From NCBI GenBank assembly GCA_965242575.1, contig OZ251461.1, positions 1,798,001-1,862,000 of the forward strand: a stretch of DNA of 64,000 nucleotides. The letters are read 5' to 3'. The position numbers were made by a program, and so were the translations under genes. Below the pieces are notes generated by a model. It saw nothing but the letters and a program-made list of their open reading frames with translations. It made no database searches and was not told where the DNA came from. Each line of letters begins with the position of its first letter. Within the stretch, counting starts at the first letter, position 1. Source of the stretch: JANQOH01 sp965242575. GTDB taxonomy: Bacteria > Pseudomonadota > Alphaproteobacteria > UBA7887. Below, in pieces: positions 29,745-37,535 of the stretch.

Positions 29745-30530
29745 TTACCGGAACGCCGCCGACGCCGCGCCGAGGCCGGCGATGCGGGCCTCCGCCGTGT
29801 CGCCCGCCTCGGCGAAGCCGAGGGCGGCGCAGGCGGATCCGGTCGTGACGACCTCCCCCGCCGCCAGGCCGCGCCCGCGCGCGGCGCGCGCGTTCGCCAG
29901 CCACGCCAGCGGCTCCAAAGGGTGGCCGAGGACGTTGGCGCCGCTCCCCTCGCTCGTCTTCTCGCCGTTCATCCACAACTCCGCCCGCGCCGCCGCCAGG
30001 TCGAGGCCGCGCCAGTCGTTCGTTCCGGCGCCGAGGACGAACGCGCCCTGCGCGCCGTTGTCGGCGATTAGCGCCAAGCCGCCGGCGCGCAGCCCGGCCG
30101 CGAAGCGCGAATCGACGATCTCGATCGCCGGATGAACCGAGGCGACCGCCGCGGCGACCGACTCCCTGCTCCAGGGCGCGCCCGGCGCCGGCAGGTCGCG
30201 GCCCAGGCGGAAGGCGAACTCCACCTCCAGGCCGCGCGCGAACAACCCGGCGGCCGCGATCTCCGCCGGGCTGTCGTGGACCGCGGACGCCAGCAGGCGG
30301 CCGTAGAAAGGTTCGGGATAGTCCAGCATCGCCTGCGCGGCGGCGTTGGTCGCGCCCACCTTCCAGCCCGCGACCGCGCCGCCGAGCAGGGCTACGTGGA
30401 CGTCCTGGACGGCGTAGGCGGCCGCCGCGTCCGGCGGGCGCAGGTCCCCGGGCAGCGCGGCGAGCGGTTCGCGGTCGCGGCGCGCCGCCAGCAGGAGCGC
30501 GGCGGCGCGGTTCACGGCTTCTTCGTCCAC
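29745..30530 (-). CDS. 2-keto-4-pentenoate hydratase-like protein (FAA hydrolase superfamily)
   Basis: The 261-residue protein begins MDEEAVNRAAALLLAARRDR and contains AYAVQDVHVALLGGAVAGWK, VGATNAAAQAMLDYPEPFYG, LEVEFAFRLGRDLPAPG (metal-binding Glu pair) and AIEIVDSRF, as in MhpD/XylJ-type hydratases. These add water to 2-hydroxypentadienoates in aromatic meta-cleavage pathways. No companion aldolase or dehydrogenase gene is present, so the physiological substrate is unclear. It is transcribed divergently from korA. Confidence 0.88.
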   Translation of the reverse strand: MDEEAVNRAAALLLAARRDREPLAALPGDLRPPDAAAAYAVQDVHVALLGGAVAGWKVGATNAAAQAMLDYPEPFYGRLLASAVHDSPAEIAAAGLFARGLEVEFAFRLGRDLPAPGAPWSRESVAAAVASVHPAIEIVDSRFAAGLRAGGLALIADNGAQGAFVLGAGTNDWRGLDLAAARAELWMNGEKTSEGSGANVLGHPLEPLAWLANARAARGRGLAAGEVVTTGSACAALGFAEAGDTAEARIAGLGAASAAFR

Positions 30531-30571
30531 GGGCTCCTCCCCGATCCGGTTGCGGCGCAGGATAAAGCTTG

Positions 30572-30600
30572 TTGCGCGGCGGCGCGGGACTATCTATGAC
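30572..30600 (+). promoter_or_regulatory. Candidate promoter for the korAB pair
   Basis: TTGCGC (30572-30577), 17-bp spacer, TATGAC (30595-30600), about 115 bp before the korA ATG. The match is moderate; an overlapping alternative uses TATCTA at 30591. Confidence 0.35.
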
Positions 30601-30716
30601 ACGCGGCGAAGAGGGCCGGAGCGGTTCCGCGCCCCAGGTCCGCCGCAAGGACGACGCCGCGCCGCCGCTCCCGGGCCTTTCGGCCCCGGTTCGGCCGGGC
30701 GCCGAAGATCGAAACC

Positions 30717-32609
30717 ATGGCGCACAGCCTCGCACACGCCTACGCCGACGAACCCGCGCCGCACCCGGACGACGCGGGCGACGCCGAATCGGTCGTCGTC
30801 CGCTTCGCCGGCGATTCCGGCGACGGAATGCAGCTGACGGGGAGCCAGTTCACGCTGGCCACCGCCGTCCAGGGCAACGACCTCGCCACGTTCCCGGACT
30901 TCCCGGCGGAGATCCGCGCGCCCGCCGGCACCACCTTCGGGGTCTCGGCGTTCCAGATCAACTTCTCGTCGGGGCCGGTGCTGACGGCGGGGGACCGGCC
31001 CGACGCGCTCGTCGCCATGAACCCGGCGGCGCTCAAGACCAATCTCGACGACCTGCCGCCCGGCGGCATCCTGGTGCTCGACACCGGCGCGTTCACCGCC
31101 CGCAACCTGCGCAAGGCCGGGTTCGACGCCGACCCGCGCGCCGGCGGCGGCCTCGACGGCTACCGCGTCATCGAGGTCGACATCTCGCAGAACACCCTCA
31201 ACGCGGTGGCCGGGTCGGGCCTGGGCCAGAAGGAGAGCCTGCGCTGCAAGAACATGTGGGCGCTGGGCCTGGTCATGTGGATGTTCGGGCGCGACCGCGC
31301 GCCGACGGTCGCCTGGCTCAAGGGCAAATTCGCCGGGCGCGCCGGACTCGCCGACGCCAACATCGCCGCGCTCAACGCCGGCCACGCCTTCGGCGAGACG
31401 GCGGAGCTGCCGGACGGAGTGGCGCGGCGCGAAGTGCCGCCCGCCCGCATCGCGCCCGGCGAATACCGCGCCGTCACCGGCGGCGAGGCGCTCGCCTGGG
31501 GCCTCGCCGTGGGCGCCGACCTGGCCGGCCTCAAGCTCATGTTCTGCTCCTACCCCATAACGCCGGCCTCGACGCTGCTGCACATCCTCGCCGGCCTCAA
31601 GGGGCGGGGCGTGACCACCTTCCAGGCCGAGGACGAGATCGCCGCCGTGTGCTCCGCCATCGGCGCCTCCTACGCCGGCGCGCTCGGCGCGACCTCCAGC
31701 TCCGGCCCCGGAATCGCCCTGAAGGCGGAGGCCATCGGCCTCGCCGTGACCGCCGAACTGCCGCTGGTGGTCGTCAATTCGCAGCGCGCCGGCCCGTCCA
31801 CCGGAATGCCCACCAAGACCGAGCAATCCGACCTGTTGCAGGCGGTGTGGGGGCGCAACGCCGACACGCCGCTTCCCGTCCTCGCCGCGTGGTCGCCCTC
31901 GAGCTGCTTCGCGCTCGCCATCGAGGCGGCGCGCATCGCCACCCGCTACATGACCCCGGTCATGCTGCTGACCGACGGCTACCTCGCCAACGCCTCCGAG
32001 CCGTGGCGCATCCCCGACGTCGGCGCGCTCGAACCGTTCCCCGCCCGGCGCCGGACCGACCCGGAGGGCTTCCATCCCTATCTGCGCGACCCCGAGACCG
32101 GCGCGCGCCCGTGGGCGGTTCCCGGAACCCCCGGCCTGGAGCACCGCATCGGCGGCATCGAGAAGGATTACGACTCCGGCAACATCTCCTACGACCCGGA
32201 GAACCACCGCCGCATGACCCGGGCGCGGGCGGACAAGGTGGCCGGCGTCGCCCGCGGCGCGCCCGATCAGGAGGTCGCGTGCGGCGGCCCCGGCGGCGCG
32301 CTGGCGGTGGTCGGCTGGGGCTCCACCTGGGGGCCGATCGGCAAGGCGGTGCGCCGGGCGCGCGCCCGGGGCCGCGACGTAGCGCACATCCACGTCTCGC
32401 GGATCCACCCGTTCCCGGAGAATCTGGGCGAGCTGCTGTCCGGCTACGGGCGGATCCTCGCGCCGGAGATGAACGGCGGGCAGCTCGCGGCCATGCTCCG
32501 CGCCGCCTACCTGCTGCCGGTCGAAAGCCTGTGCAAGGTGACGGGCCAGCCGTTCAAGGCGAGCGAAATCTCGGCGGCCATCGACGCCGCGCCGGAGTCC
32601 CCGACATGA
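30717..32609 (+). CDS. korA: 2-oxoacid:ferredoxin oxidoreductase subunit alpha (KorA type, gamma-alpha fusion)
   Basis: The 630-residue subunit fuses the gamma domain (VVVRFAGDSGDGMQLTGSQF near residue 25, FPDFPAEIRAPAGTTFGVSA) to the alpha domain (LMFCSYPITPASTLLHILAG, FQAEDEIAAVCSAIGASYAG, SSGPGIALKAEAIGLAV, RAGPSTGMPTKTEQSDLLQA). With KorB it converts a 2-oxoacid, most likely 2-oxoglutarate, plus CoA to the acyl-CoA while reducing ferredoxin. The stop overlaps the start of korB (ATGA at 32606-32609). No separate gamma or delta genes are needed in this two-subunit form. Confidence 0.93.
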   Translation: MAHSLAHAYADEPAPHPDDAGDAESVVVRFAGDSGDGMQLTGSQFTLATAVQGNDLATFPDFPAEIRAPAGTTFGVSAFQINFSSGPVLTAGDRPDALVAMNPAALKTNLDDLPPGGILVLDTGAFTARNLRKAGFDADPRAGGGLDGYRVIEVDISQNTLNAVAGSGLGQKESLRCKNMWALGLVMWMFGRDRAPTVAWLKGKFAGRAGLADANIAALNAGHAFGETAELPDGVARREVPPARIAPGEYRAVTGGEALAWGLAVGADLAGLKLMFCSYPITPASTLLHILAGLKGRGVTTFQAEDEIAAVCSAIGASYAGALGATSSSGPGIALKAEAIGLAVTAELPLVVVNSQRAGPSTGMPTKTEQSDLLQAVWGRNADTPLPVLAAWSPSSCFALAIEAARIATRYMTPVMLLTDGYLANASEPWRIPDVGALEPFPARRRTDPEGFHPYLRDPETGARPWAVPGTPGLEHRIGGIEKDYDSGNISYDPENHRRMTRARADKVAGVARGAPDQEVACGGPGGALAVVGWGSTWGPIGKAVRRARARGRDVAHIHVSRIHPFPENLGELLSGYGRILAPEMNGGQLAAMLRAAYLLPVESLCKVTGQPFKASEISAAIDAAPESPT

Positions 32610-33610
32610 ACGCCGAAGCGCCCGCCTTGAAACTCAAGCCCGCCCATTACGCCTCCGACCAGGAGGTGCGCTGGTGCCCCGGCTGCGGCGACTACGCGAT
32701 CCTCAAATGCGTGCAGAAGACGCTGGCCGATCTGGGCGCCGACCGGGCGAACACGGTGTTCGTCTCCGGCATCGGCTGTTCGTCGCGGCTGCCCTATTAC
32801 ATGTCGACCTACGGCTTCCACACCATCCACGGGCGGGCGCCGGCCTTCGCGACCGGGATCAAACTCGCCAACCCGGCGCTCGACGTCTGGCTCGTGACGG
32901 GCGACGGCGACGGGTTGAGCATCGGCGGCAACCATCTGCTGCACGCGCTGCGGCGCAACGTCGACATGCAGATACTGCTGTTCAACAACGAGATCTACGG
33001 CCTGACCAAGGGCCAGTTCTCGCCCACCTCGCGGCTCGGCACGCGCTCGCCCTCTACTCCGGGCGGCTCGATCGACGCGCCGGTGTCGCCCTGCGCCTTC
33101 GCGCTCGGCTCCGGCGCGCGGTTCGTCGCCCGGGGGGTGGACACGGCGATCAAGCCGCTGTCGGAGATCCTGGCCGCCGCGCGCGCCAACGCCGGCGCGT
33201 CGTTCGTCGAAATCTACCAGAACTGCATCGTCTATAACGACGACGTGTTCGCCGGCTTCACCGACCGCTCGGTCGCGCCGGAGCGCCAATTGCACGTCCG
33301 GCACGGCGAGCCGCTCGTCTTCGGCAAGGACCGCGGCAAGGGCCTCGTCCTAGACCCGAAGACGCTGGAGTTGAAGGTCGCGGCGGCCGGCGGGGCGGAC
33401 GTCCTCGTCCACGACCGGACCAACCGCGCGCTGGCGACCTTGCTGGCGACGATGGACGGCCCGGACCTTCCGGTGGCGCTGGGCGTGCTCTACGCCGACC
33501 CCGCGCCGAGCTACGAGGCGCAAGTCGCCGCGCGCGTCGACTCCGCCGTCGCCGCCAATTCGGAGAGTTGGAGCGACGTCCTCCGCCGCGGGCATACGTG
33601 GCGGGTGTAG
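32606..33610 (+). CDS. korB: 2-oxoacid:ferredoxin oxidoreductase subunit beta (KorB type)
   Basis: The 334-residue thiamine-diphosphate subunit has the cluster-binding WCPGCGDYAILKCVQKTL, a further Cys in SGIGCSSRLPYYM, and the ThDP/Mg motif GDGDGLSIGGNHLLHALRRN followed by NNEIYGLTKGQFSPTS. The length is typical. It partners KorA, whose gene overlaps upstream. It is followed by a strong palindrome (33651-33725) that could end the transcript, and by mobile-element debris. Confidence 0.93.
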   Translation: MNAEAPALKLKPAHYASDQEVRWCPGCGDYAILKCVQKTLADLGADRANTVFVSGIGCSSRLPYYMSTYGFHTIHGRAPAFATGIKLANPALDVWLVTGDGDGLSIGGNHLLHALRRNVDMQILLFNNEIYGLTKGQFSPTSRLGTRSPSTPGGSIDAPVSPCAFALGSGARFVARGVDTAIKPLSEILAAARANAGASFVEIYQNCIVYNDDVFAGFTDRSVAPERQLHVRHGEPLVFGKDRGKGLVLDPKTLELKVAAAGGADVLVHDRTNRALATLLATMDGPDLPVALGVLYADPAPSYEAQVAARVDSAVAANSESWSDVLRRGHTWRV

Positions 33611-33650
33611 CCGGGGAGCGCTCTCGCGGCCGATTCAGCGAAGGATCCCT

Positions 33651-33725
33651 GGGTGCGCCGGCGTCTCGCCGGCATCTTCTTTTGAATATGCTCCGCATAT
33701 TGGCCGGCGGGACGCCGGCGCACCC
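33651..33725. repeat. Long imperfect palindrome downstream of korB
   Basis: A 23-bp arm GGGTGCGCCGGCGTCTCGCC+GGC (33651-33673) is complementary, with one mismatch, to 33703-33725. Inside it a smaller stem AATATG/CATATT occurs. The structure would form a very stable RNA hairpin and may act as a korB terminator. The composition and symmetry also suit a dispersed REP-like element. Confidence 0.7.
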
Positions 33726-33734
33726 GGGAATTAT

Positions 33735-33877
33735 GAGAGGCCGTTTCGAAATGAATTGAGTGATTCCAGTCGGTTGTAGTTCACTGGTTGTGGGAACCAG
33801 CCAGCGAGGCACAACATGTGGACTGAAATCACTCGCGCGAAGTATGCGCGCGATGGCGGGCGCTATGCAAGCGATTT
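33735..33877 (+). mobile_element. Truncated left end of an IS5-family element
   Basis: The 5' end of an IS5-like element begins with AGAGGCCGTTTCGAAATGAA and includes the transposase start at 33816 (MWTEITRAKYARDGGRYASD). It is homologous to the complete element immediately downstream (MWTEITRAQYARAGRCYASD) but breaks off where that element begins. The remainder is missing, so a related IS apparently inserted here, with deletion. Confidence 0.7.
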
Positions 33878-34811
33878 GAGTGTCCGTTTTGAAATGAGTT
33901 GAGTGATTTCAGTCGGTTGTGATTCACTGGTTGTGTGACCGAAACCAGTGAGGCGCAACATGTGGACTGAAATCACTCGCGCGCAGTATGCGCGTGCGGG
34001 CCGCTGCTACGCAAGCGATCCGGACGACGCAGAATGGGGCCCGATCGAGCCCGACATGCCGCGCCGCAAACCGCTCGGGCGCAGGCGTCGTGTGGCGCTT
34101 CGCGCGGTGGTGAACGCGATTCTTTATATCTGTCGCACCGGCTGCCCGTGGCGCATGTTGCCGAAGGATTTTCCGCCTTGGCAGACGGTGTCCGGGTATT
34201 TCGCGGCGTGGCGCGACAGCGGTTTGTGGGTATCGATCGACCATCGTCTCCTGCTGGCGGCGCGTAAGGCCGAGGGGCGTGCGGCCAGCCCGTCGGCTGG
34301 CGTTATCGATAGCCCATCGGCGAAGACGACGGAGAGCGGCGGCCCGCGCGGCTTCGACGCCGGCAAGAAGGTCAAAGGCCGCAAGCGGCGCATCGTCACC
34401 GACGCTTGCGGTTTTCCGGTCGCGGCGGTAGTTCATCCCGCGAATATCCAGGATCGCGATGGCGCGCCCGAGCTGCTCGCCTCGATCCGGCGTCGGTTTC
34501 CGTGGTTGCGCCACATTTTTGCCGATGGCGCGGGCGCGGGTCCGCAACTGGCGGCGGCCCTCGAGGGCAAGGGGCGTTGGCGGCTCGAGGTCGTGAAACG
34601 CGCCCCGTCCGGGCAGGGGTTCAAGGTGTTGCCACGCCGCTGGGTCGTCGAACGGACATTGGCCTGGCTGAGCCGCAACCGACGGTTGGCCAAAGACTTC
34701 GAGGCGACTATCGCGACAGCCCAGATATGGCTCTTTCTTGGCAACGTCCAAATCCTGCTGCAAATGCTAACACGCCAGAAAAAACAATGACTTATTCCAA
34801 AACGGACTCTC
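33878..34811 (+). mobile_element. IS5-family insertion sequence (complete)
   Basis: The element is about 934 bp. Its ends GAGTGTCCGTTTTGAAAT (from 33878) and, read inwards from the right, GAGAGTCCGTTTTGGAAT (to 34811) form imperfect terminal inverted repeats. One transposase gene fills the interior. It sits directly against a truncated relative on the left and a MITE-like element on the right. Confidence 0.8.
33960..34790 (+). CDS. IS5-family transposase
   Basis: The 276-residue DDE transposase has an N-terminal DUF4096-like domain (PRRKPLGRRRRVALRAVVNA, CRTGCPWRMLPKDFPPW). The catalytic Asp is in VIDSPSAKTTESGG with GRKRRIVTDACG after it, the second Asp in IFADGAGAG, and the Glu in WVVERTLAWLSRNRRLAKDF. 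All three acidic residues are in place, so it appears functional. ATG 33960 is used; a GTG at 33948 is in frame but lies in the leader region shared with the truncated copy. Confidence 0.9.
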   Translation: MWTEITRAQYARAGRCYASDPDDAEWGPIEPDMPRRKPLGRRRRVALRAVVNAILYICRTGCPWRMLPKDFPPWQTVSGYFAAWRDSGLWVSIDHRLLLAARKAEGRAASPSAGVIDSPSAKTTESGGPRGFDAGKKVKGRKRRIVTDACGFPVAAVVHPANIQDRDGAPELLASIRRRFPWLRHIFADGAGAGPQLAAALEGKGRWRLEVVKRAPSGQGFKVLPRRWVVERTLAWLSRNRRLAKDFEATIATAQIWLFLGNVQILLQMLTRQKKQ

Positions 34812-35000
34812 AGAGGCCGTTTTAGAATATACTATTGAAATTATTCGATTTCTGATCGGTATGGCTGCATGCTTCACACACATGCCAATGGACTCCCGCA
34901 ATCTTGGGAGTTACGATCCGTTTGCCGACGCGGATACCGTGCAGACAGGATGCGGGGACAATACACTGAAAGTAATCGATTCATTCTGAAACGGCCTCTG
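34811..35000. mobile_element. 190-bp MITE-like element with 18-bp terminal inverted repeats
   Basis: CAGAGGCCGTTTTAGAAT at 34811-34828 is matched, with one difference, by the complement of ATTCTGAAACGGCCTCTG at 34983-35000. The interior is AT-rich and non-coding. The ends resemble the start of the truncated IS5 copy at 33735 (AGAGGCCGTTT), so it is probably mobilised by a related IS5 transposase. Confidence 0.65.
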
Positions 35001-35003
35001 AGC

Positions 35004-35321
35004 GGAGGAAGGCTGTCCCCCAGCAACCCGTACGTATCCATCGACGCCGACTCGGGAACGAGCATGACGTTCGACGGCGCGTCCTGGACCGGCGATTGGG
35101 GCGCGGCGTTCTTCGGAGCCCCCGCGCCCGGTGCCACGGGAGCCGACAGGTTGCCGGGCTCCGTCGCCGGCGCCTTCGCCGTGCGCACCTACCGCAGGCT
35201 GGTCTCGACCCCGACGGACGTCTTCGTCGGCGCGTTCGGCGCGCACCGGACAGCGTGGATCGACGCGCCCGAGGGCGTGCGTGTCTGCATCCTGAATCCT
35301 CATGAGCCGCCGTGCTTCTGA
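35004..35321 (+). pseudogene. 3' fragment of a transferrin-binding-protein-like surface lipoprotein gene
   Basis: Immediately after the MITE-like element an open frame reads LSPSNPYVSIDADSGTSMTF, then SWTGDWGAAFFG, LPGSVAGAFAVRTYRR and FVGAFGAHR. The order W-x-G-x-FFG, SVAGAF and a terminal GAFGAHR is what ends the beta-barrel lobe of TbpB-like, Slam-exported lipoproteins. No upstream part of such a gene exists beyond the insertion, so this is a leftover 3' end. The last 20 residues have drifted. The following ~210 bp (35322-35533) hold nothing I recognise. Confidence 0.4.
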
Positions 35322-35533
35322 CGCGCCCAAGGGCGCCCTGCCCGCCCATCCGGTCCGGATGCGAAGGCGGGGGCAGTCGATAGAACGGGGGGCTTCGCAG
35401 CGCTCGTCGCGCGGCGCGGTTCGACGCGCCCGAACGGGCGGCGCTCCGCCGAATCCCGGAGGCGGCGGAATCTCCGGGCGGGGGTGTCTCGCCGCCCGTC
35501 CGCCCGTCGCCTCGCCGGCCGTGCCGGCGGCGG

Positions 35534-35728
35534 TTACGACGGCGGCTCGAAGAGGCCCGCCGCCGCCGCGCCAAGACGGCGTTTCCGGGCGATCTCGCCG
35601 CGCACCCGCGCGATCTTCCTCTCCAGCTCGCCGGCGTAAGCCTCCGGCGCGTCGACCGACATCCGCTCCAACTCACGCGGAAACCCGGCCTCCGCCGCCG
35701 GCGCCGGCCCGTCCTCGTCGTCGAACAT
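35534..35728 (-). CDS. DUF1192 family protein
   Basis: The 64-residue protein begins MFDDEDGPAPAAEAGFPREL, followed by ERMSVDAPEAYAGELERKIA and a final amphipathic helix. This is the compact DUF1192 pattern of alphaproteobacteria. Function unknown. ATG 35728 is preceded by GGAGGACCTCCC on the minus strand, a strong ribosome site; an in-frame start further upstream would overlap it. It is divergent from the quinone oxidoreductase gene, as is common for this family. Confidence 0.8.
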   Translation of the reverse strand: MFDDEDGPAPAAEAGFPRELERMSVDAPEAYAGELERKIARVRGEIARKRRLGAAAAGLFEPPS

Positions 35729-35864
35729 GGGAGGTCCTCCTCCTCCGGGGATCGTCGGGCCCCGCAACTTGCGGCGGGGCGGCGCGGTTGCAACGCGGCC
35801 CGGTCACCGTATCGTCGCGGCGCCGTATCGTCGCGGCGACGCTCCAGCGCGCGAGGCTGCCCGC

Positions 35865-36878
35865 ATGGCCGACCTGCCCGAAACCATGGCCGTCGTCGAG
35901 ATCCGCGAACCGGGCGGCCCGGAGGTCCTGGTCCCGGCGCGCCGCCCGGTCCCGCGGCCCGGCCTCGGCGAAATTCTCATCGCCGTCGCGGCCGCCGGGG
36001 TGAACCGGCCCGACGTCATGCAGCGCCAGGGGCGCTACCCGCCGCCGCCCGGCGCCTCCGACCTGCCGGGGCTCGAGGTCGCCGGCCGCGTCGCCGCCGC
36101 CGGCCCCGGAGTCGACGCCTGGAAGGAGGACGACGCGGTGTGCGCGCTCACCCCCGGCGGCGGCTACGCGGAGTTCTGCCTTGCGCCGGCGGCGCAGGCG
36201 CTGCCGATCCCCGCCGGACTCGACGCGACCGCCGCCGCGGCGCTGCCCGAAGTCATGTTCACGGTGTGGCCGAACCTGTTCGAACGCGGCCGCCTCGCCG
36301 CCGGGGAAACCCTGCTCGTGCATGGCGGATCGAGCGGGATCGGCGTCGCCGCAATCCAGCTGGCGCGGGCGTTCGGCGCGCGGGTGTTCGCCACCGCCGG
36401 GAGCGCCGGGAAACGCCGCGCCTGCGAACGGCTCGGCGCCGAGCGCGCCATCGACTACCGCGTCGAGGACTTCGCCGCCGTCGTCAAGGCGGCGACCGGC
36501 GGGCGCGGGGCCGACGTCGTGCTCGACATGGTGGCGGGGGACTACGCGCCGCGGAACCTGGACGTCCTCGCCGAGGACGGGCGGCTCGTCGTCATCGCCG
36601 TCATGGGCGGGCGGCGCGCCGAGGTCGACTTCCTGCCCATCCTCGCCAGGCGGTTGACGATCACCGGCAGCACGCTGCGCCCGCGCCCCGCGGAGGTCAA
36701 GGCGGCGTTCGCGGACGCGCTGCGCCGGCGGGTCTGGCCGCTGGTCGAGGCGGGGCGCGTCGCTCTGCCCATCGACGGCGTGTGGCCGCTGGCGGAGGCC
36801 GCCGCCGCGCATGCGCGCATGGAGTCGAGCCGCCATATCGGCAAGATCGTCCTCGAGATCGGCGCCGCCGCGGTTTGA
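35865..36878 (+). CDS. NAD(P)H-quinone oxidoreductase (PIG3/zinc-independent MDR family)
   Basis: The 337-residue medium-chain reductase contains PDVMQRQGRYPPPPGASDLP-type quinone oxidoreductase sequence, GLEVAGRVAAAGPGV, the nucleotide-binding LLVHGGSSGIGVAAIQLARA and a C-terminal GKIVLEI. There are no structural zinc cysteines. It should reduce quinones with NAD(P)H. ATG 35865 gives the normal N-terminus (MAVVEI follows six residues later). The downstream DUF1013 gene has its own promoter. Confidence 0.9.
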   Translation: MADLPETMAVVEIREPGGPEVLVPARRPVPRPGLGEILIAVAAAGVNRPDVMQRQGRYPPPPGASDLPGLEVAGRVAAAGPGVDAWKEDDAVCALTPGGGYAEFCLAPAAQALPIPAGLDATAAAALPEVMFTVWPNLFERGRLAAGETLLVHGGSSGIGVAAIQLARAFGARVFATAGSAGKRRACERLGAERAIDYRVEDFAAVVKAATGGRGADVVLDMVAGDYAPRNLDVLAEDGRLVVIAVMGGRRAEVDFLPILARRLTITGSTLRPRPAEVKAAFADALRRRVWPLVEAGRVALPIDGVWPLAEAAAAHARMESSRHIGKIVLEIGAAAV

Positions 36879-36902
36879 CGTCCGCGCCCGCGCGCCTATA
36901 TT
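36875..36902 (+). promoter_or_regulatory. Sigma70-type promoter for the DUF1013 gene
   Basis: TTGACG (36875-36880), 16-bp spacer, TATATT (36897-36902), 37 bp before the DUF1013 ATG. The -35 overlaps the stop of the preceding gene. This is one of the clearest promoters in the window. Confidence 0.65.
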
Positions 36903-36938
36903 CCGGCGCGGCCCCCGGCAAGCGAAAGGACCCGCGGC

Positions 36939-37535
36939 ATGGCGCAGCCGTTGATGCCCAAGGCGACGGCGGTCTGGCTCGTCGAGAACACCACCCTCAC
37001 CTTCGAGCAGATCGCCGCTTTCTGCCAGATGCACCTGCTCGAGGTGCAGGGAATCGCGGACGACGAGGTGGCGGTGGGGATCGTCGGCCTCGACCCCGCC
37101 GCCAACGGGCAGCTCACGCGCGACGAGATCGCCCGCTGCGAGGCGGACCCGGCCGCGCGGCTGCACGCGCGCGAGTCCCGCGCGCCGGAGAAGCCGCGCC
37201 GCAAGGAGGCGCGCTACACCCCCGTCTCCAAGCGCGGCGACCGGCCCGACGCCATCGCCTGGCTGCTCAAATACACCCCCGAACTCACCGACGCGCAGAT
37301 CGGCAAACTGATCCGCACCACCAAGCCGACGATAACCGCGGTGCGCGCGCGCACCCATTGGAACATGCCCAACATCCAGGCCCGCGACCCGGTGTTGATG
37401 GGCCTCTGCGCCCAGGGCGAGCTCGACGACCAGCTGGCGGCGGCGCGGGCGCGAGTCGAACGCGAACAGGCCCGGGCCCGGGCGCGGGAGGCCGCCTCCG
37501 GGGAGGAGGCGCCGGCGGCGGAAGACGCCGCTTGA
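36939..37535 (+). CDS. DUF1013 family protein (TrcR-like)
   Basis: The 198-residue protein begins MAQPLMPKATAVWLVENTTL and contains TFEQIAAFCQMHLLEVQGIA, IVGLDPAANGQLT and a second half AWLLKYTPELTDAQIGKLIR followed by TTKPTITAVRARTHWN, both with helix-turn-helix character. This domain pair is DUF1013, found almost only in alphaproteobacteria; I recall a member described as an RNA-polymerase-associated regulator. The tail is a low-complexity acidic/Ala stretch. The stop overlaps the TTG start of hldE. Confidence 0.88.
   Translation: MAQPLMPKATAVWLVENTTLTFEQIAAFCQMHLLEVQGIADDEVAVGIVGLDPAANGQLTRDEIARCEADPAARLHARESRAPEKPRRKEARYTPVSKRGDRPDAIAWLLKYTPELTDAQIGKLIRTTKPTITAVRARTHWNMPNIQARDPVLMGLCAQGELDDQLAAARARVEREQARARAREAASGEEAPAAEDAA

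Noticed and set aside
28909..30735. 608-codon minus-strand ORF
   Set aside because: Most is low-complexity shadow of the hydratase and korA regions. Only the short Cas3-like stretch stands out and it has no start.
34869..35003. Treating the start of the frame at 34869 as the real beginning of the TbpB-like gene
   Set aside because: This part lies in the MITE-like element and has no similarity to the family; the recognisable sequence begins only after 35000.
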